Assembly: GCA_947259865.1 (NCBI GenBank)
Contig: CAMYNZ010000220.1
Location: 1-6,340, forward strand
Direction: 5' to 3'
DNA: 6,340 nt
Source of the DNA: an uncultured Desulfobacterales bacterium
GTDB taxonomy: Bacteria > Desulfobacterota > Desulfobacteria > Desulfobacterales > G020354645
The notes under the pieces were generated by a model. The model did not search any database and was not told where the DNA came from. It was given only the letters and a program-made list of their open reading frames with translations. The translations under genes and the position numbers were made by a program. This document shows, piece by piece, positions 4,889 through 6,340 of the stretch. How positions within the stretch are numbered: the stretch's first letter is position 1; the number at the start of each line of letters is the position of its first letter.

Positions 4889-6193
4889 CTACAACATTTT
4901 TTCCGGCAGCCACATGGCAAGCTGAGGGAATAACATCGTAATTATCAAAACAATAAGCTGGATGGCGACAAACGGTGGCACAGCCTGCCAGATGTTTTTT
5001 GTATGGATTTCCGGGGGCGCCACGCCTTTCATTAAGATCAAAGCCCAGCCAAAGGGAGGGGTTAAATAAGCCACCTGCATGTTGAGAATAAAAACGATAG
5101 CAAACCAGGTGGGGTCAAAACCCAGAAATACGGCAATGGGGATAAAGATCGGCGCACAGATCGTCAAGACCGCGTAGTCATCCATGAACATGCCGAAAAC
5201 AAGCAATATCATCTGCATTACACCCAGAATGAGCCACCGATTCACCGGTAAGTTCTGGACGATATTCATGACCATATCTTGAGCGCCGGCACTGGTATAC
5301 ACCACGCCGAAAAGGGTGGCCGCAACCAGTATCCACAGCGCCATGCCGCTTATTTTCATGGTTTCCAGGCATGCGTCCGATACGACCTTCCTGCTCAGTC
5401 TGCCATAAATGACACAAACCAGAAAAGAACCGAACGCTCCCACACCGGCAGCCTCACTGGGTGTGGCGATACCCAGAAAGATTGAGCCCAATACGAGAAC
5501 GACCAGCAGGGAAGGCAGTATGATATCTTTCAGTGATATCAATCGGGATTTCCAGTTGGTTTCCTCCGCAGGGGCGGTTGGCGCCAGCTCCGGTTGAAGA
5601 TGACATCTTAGTGTTATGTAGAGGATGTACAGACCGGCTGTGATAAAACCCGGAATAGCCCCGCCGAAAAAGATCTTACCAATGGAAATGCGTGAGATAT
5701 AGGCAAAAATAATCATGATGATGCTGGGCGGGATGATTTCCCCCAAAACTCCGCCGGCCATCACACAGCCCAGGGCGAGGGATTTGTCGTAGCGTTGTTT
5801 GAGCATGGCCGGAACGGCAATGAGTCCCATGGTGAGGATGCCGGGGCCGAATCCTCCGCACATGGCCAGGGCAACACATACACCGACGGATACGATAGCC
5901 AGGCCACCCCTTATGCCCGAAAGCCAGAGATTCAGTGCTTTAAACAGGCGATCGGAGATACCGGAATGAATTAAAAAATTCCCCATGAGCAAAAACAGGG
6001 GGATTGTTATCAGACCCGGATCGGTAATTTGGCGATAAGTGGTTGTGGCTACGATATACAGGCCGTTGGTTCCATCCAGCAAAAATGTAATCAGTACACT
6101 GATACCACCCAGGGCAAAAACAACCGGAACTCCCATTGCTAAAAGAAAAATAAGCCCACCGAAGAGCAGTAGCGTCGTAAACCCAATGCCCAT
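4889..6193 (-). CDS. dctM: TRAP transporter large permease subunit (DctM family)
   Basis: This 434-residue, very hydrophobic inner-membrane protein is of normal DctM length, with roughly a dozen membrane segments. Family motifs are present: ITIPLFLLMGNFLIHSG (62-78), GEIIPPSI (151-158), ATPSEAAGVGAFGS (243-256) and LTPPFGWALILMKGVAPPE (377-395). The large subunit carries the Na+-coupled transport path for substrates such as C4-dicarboxylates, other carboxylates or sulfonates delivered by a periplasmic DctP-type protein. The specificity resides in that protein, which is not in the window. The loop that often reads SGSSVA-like is CGGFGPG here (112-118), a variant. The start at 6193 is supported by GAGG about 10 bases upstream and by the 19-base gap to the preceding dctQ stop. 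The stop is TAG. It is cotranscribed with dctQ and convergent with the response regulator. Confidence 0.95.
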   Translation of the reverse strand: MGIGFTTLLLFGGLIFLLAMGVPVVFALGGISVLITFLLDGTNGLYIVATTTYRQITDPGLITIPLFLLMGNFLIHSGISDRLFKALNLWLSGIRGGLAIVSVGVCVALAMCGGFGPGILTMGLIAVPAMLKQRYDKSLALGCVMAGGVLGEIIPPSIIMIIFAYISRISIGKIFFGGAIPGFITAGLYILYITLRCHLQPELAPTAPAEETNWKSRLISLKDIILPSLLVVLVLGSIFLGIATPSEAAGVGAFGSFLVCVIYGRLSRKVVSDACLETMKISGMALWILVAATLFGVVYTSAGAQDMVMNIVQNLPVNRWLILGVMQMILLVFGMFMDDYAVLTICAPIFIPIAVFLGFDPTWFAIVFILNMQVAYLTPPFGWALILMKGVAPPEIHTKNIWQAVPPFVAIQLIVLIITMLFPQLAMWLPEKML

Positions 6194-6212
6194 AGTGATT
6201 TATCCTCGCTGA

Positions 6213-6340
6213 TCAATCCTTACCGCGCCGAAAATAAGAGATGCCTTCAAGCAAAAACAGGAAAACCACCAAAGGTATCAGCAGCTTAAAGGGATAAAGC
6301 GGAATGCGAAACGCTCCCGCGGCTTTTTCTTTCATCATCA
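6213..6340 (-). CDS. dctQ: TRAP transporter small permease subunit (DctQ family), C-terminal fragment at window edge
   Basis: The minus-strand frame ending at TGA (6215-6213) is open to the right edge and encodes at least 41 residues. It includes AFRIPLYPFKLLIPLVVF followed by further hydrophobic residues and a charged end (FRRGKD). An amphipathic IPLWPF-like stretch leading into the last membrane helix is typical of DctQ C-termini, and the location directly before dctM fits the usual dctPQM order. Only the last fifth to quarter of the gene is visible; the two Met codons at the edge are internal. DctQ is the four-helix membrane partner of DctM. Confidence 0.82.
   Translation of the reverse strand, partial: MMKEKAAGAFRIPLYPFKLLIPLVVFLFLLEGISYFRRGKD

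Overview
The window looks like chromosomal DNA of an anaerobic, probably sulfate-reducing or syntrophic bacterium of the Desulfobacterota. This is inferred from an HdrA-MvhD fusion next to an HdrC/NfnB-like flavoprotein, a single-domain response regulator with a Trp-rich tail, a TRAP transporter, and TTCGAA-rich and C/G-tract intergenic hairpin repeats. No rRNA or other taxonomic marker is present.

Layout. Positions 1-1863 (+) hold the 3' part of an HdrA-type electron-transfer flavoprotein fused to a C-terminal MvhD domain; the gene enters from beyond the left edge. Positions 1864-2157 are an AT-rich spacer dominated by a large imperfect palindrome. Positions 2158-3942 (+) encode a multidomain iron-sulfur flavoprotein: an HdrC-like two-cluster domain followed by a GltD/NfnB-like FAD/NAD(P)H oxidoreductase. 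Positions 3943-4346 are non-coding, with overlapping GC-rich hairpins, a paired-hairpin repeat and a perfect TATAAT box. Positions 4347-4820 (+) encode a 157-residue receiver protein. A short convergent spacer follows. On the minus strand, 6213-6340 is the 3' end of a TRAP small permease (dctQ) and 4889-6193 is the complete large permease (dctM).

How it works together. The first two genes probably form one redox module. The GltD/NfnB-like part would exchange electrons with NAD(P)H, the HdrC-like part would relay them through [4Fe-4S] clusters, and HdrA with its bifurcation-type FAD would split or merge electrons, with MvhD as a docking and relay domain. The partner (HdrB-like, hydrogenase or other) is not visible and may lie upstream. 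The TRAP genes are a separate, oppositely transcribed solute-import operon whose substrate cannot be told from the permeases. The response regulator appears monocistronic, with no kinase in view.

The points most worth a second look are the altered cluster-ligand cysteines in HdrA, the domain-fusion pair as a possible NAD(P)H-linked bifurcating complex, and the two intergenic palindromic elements.
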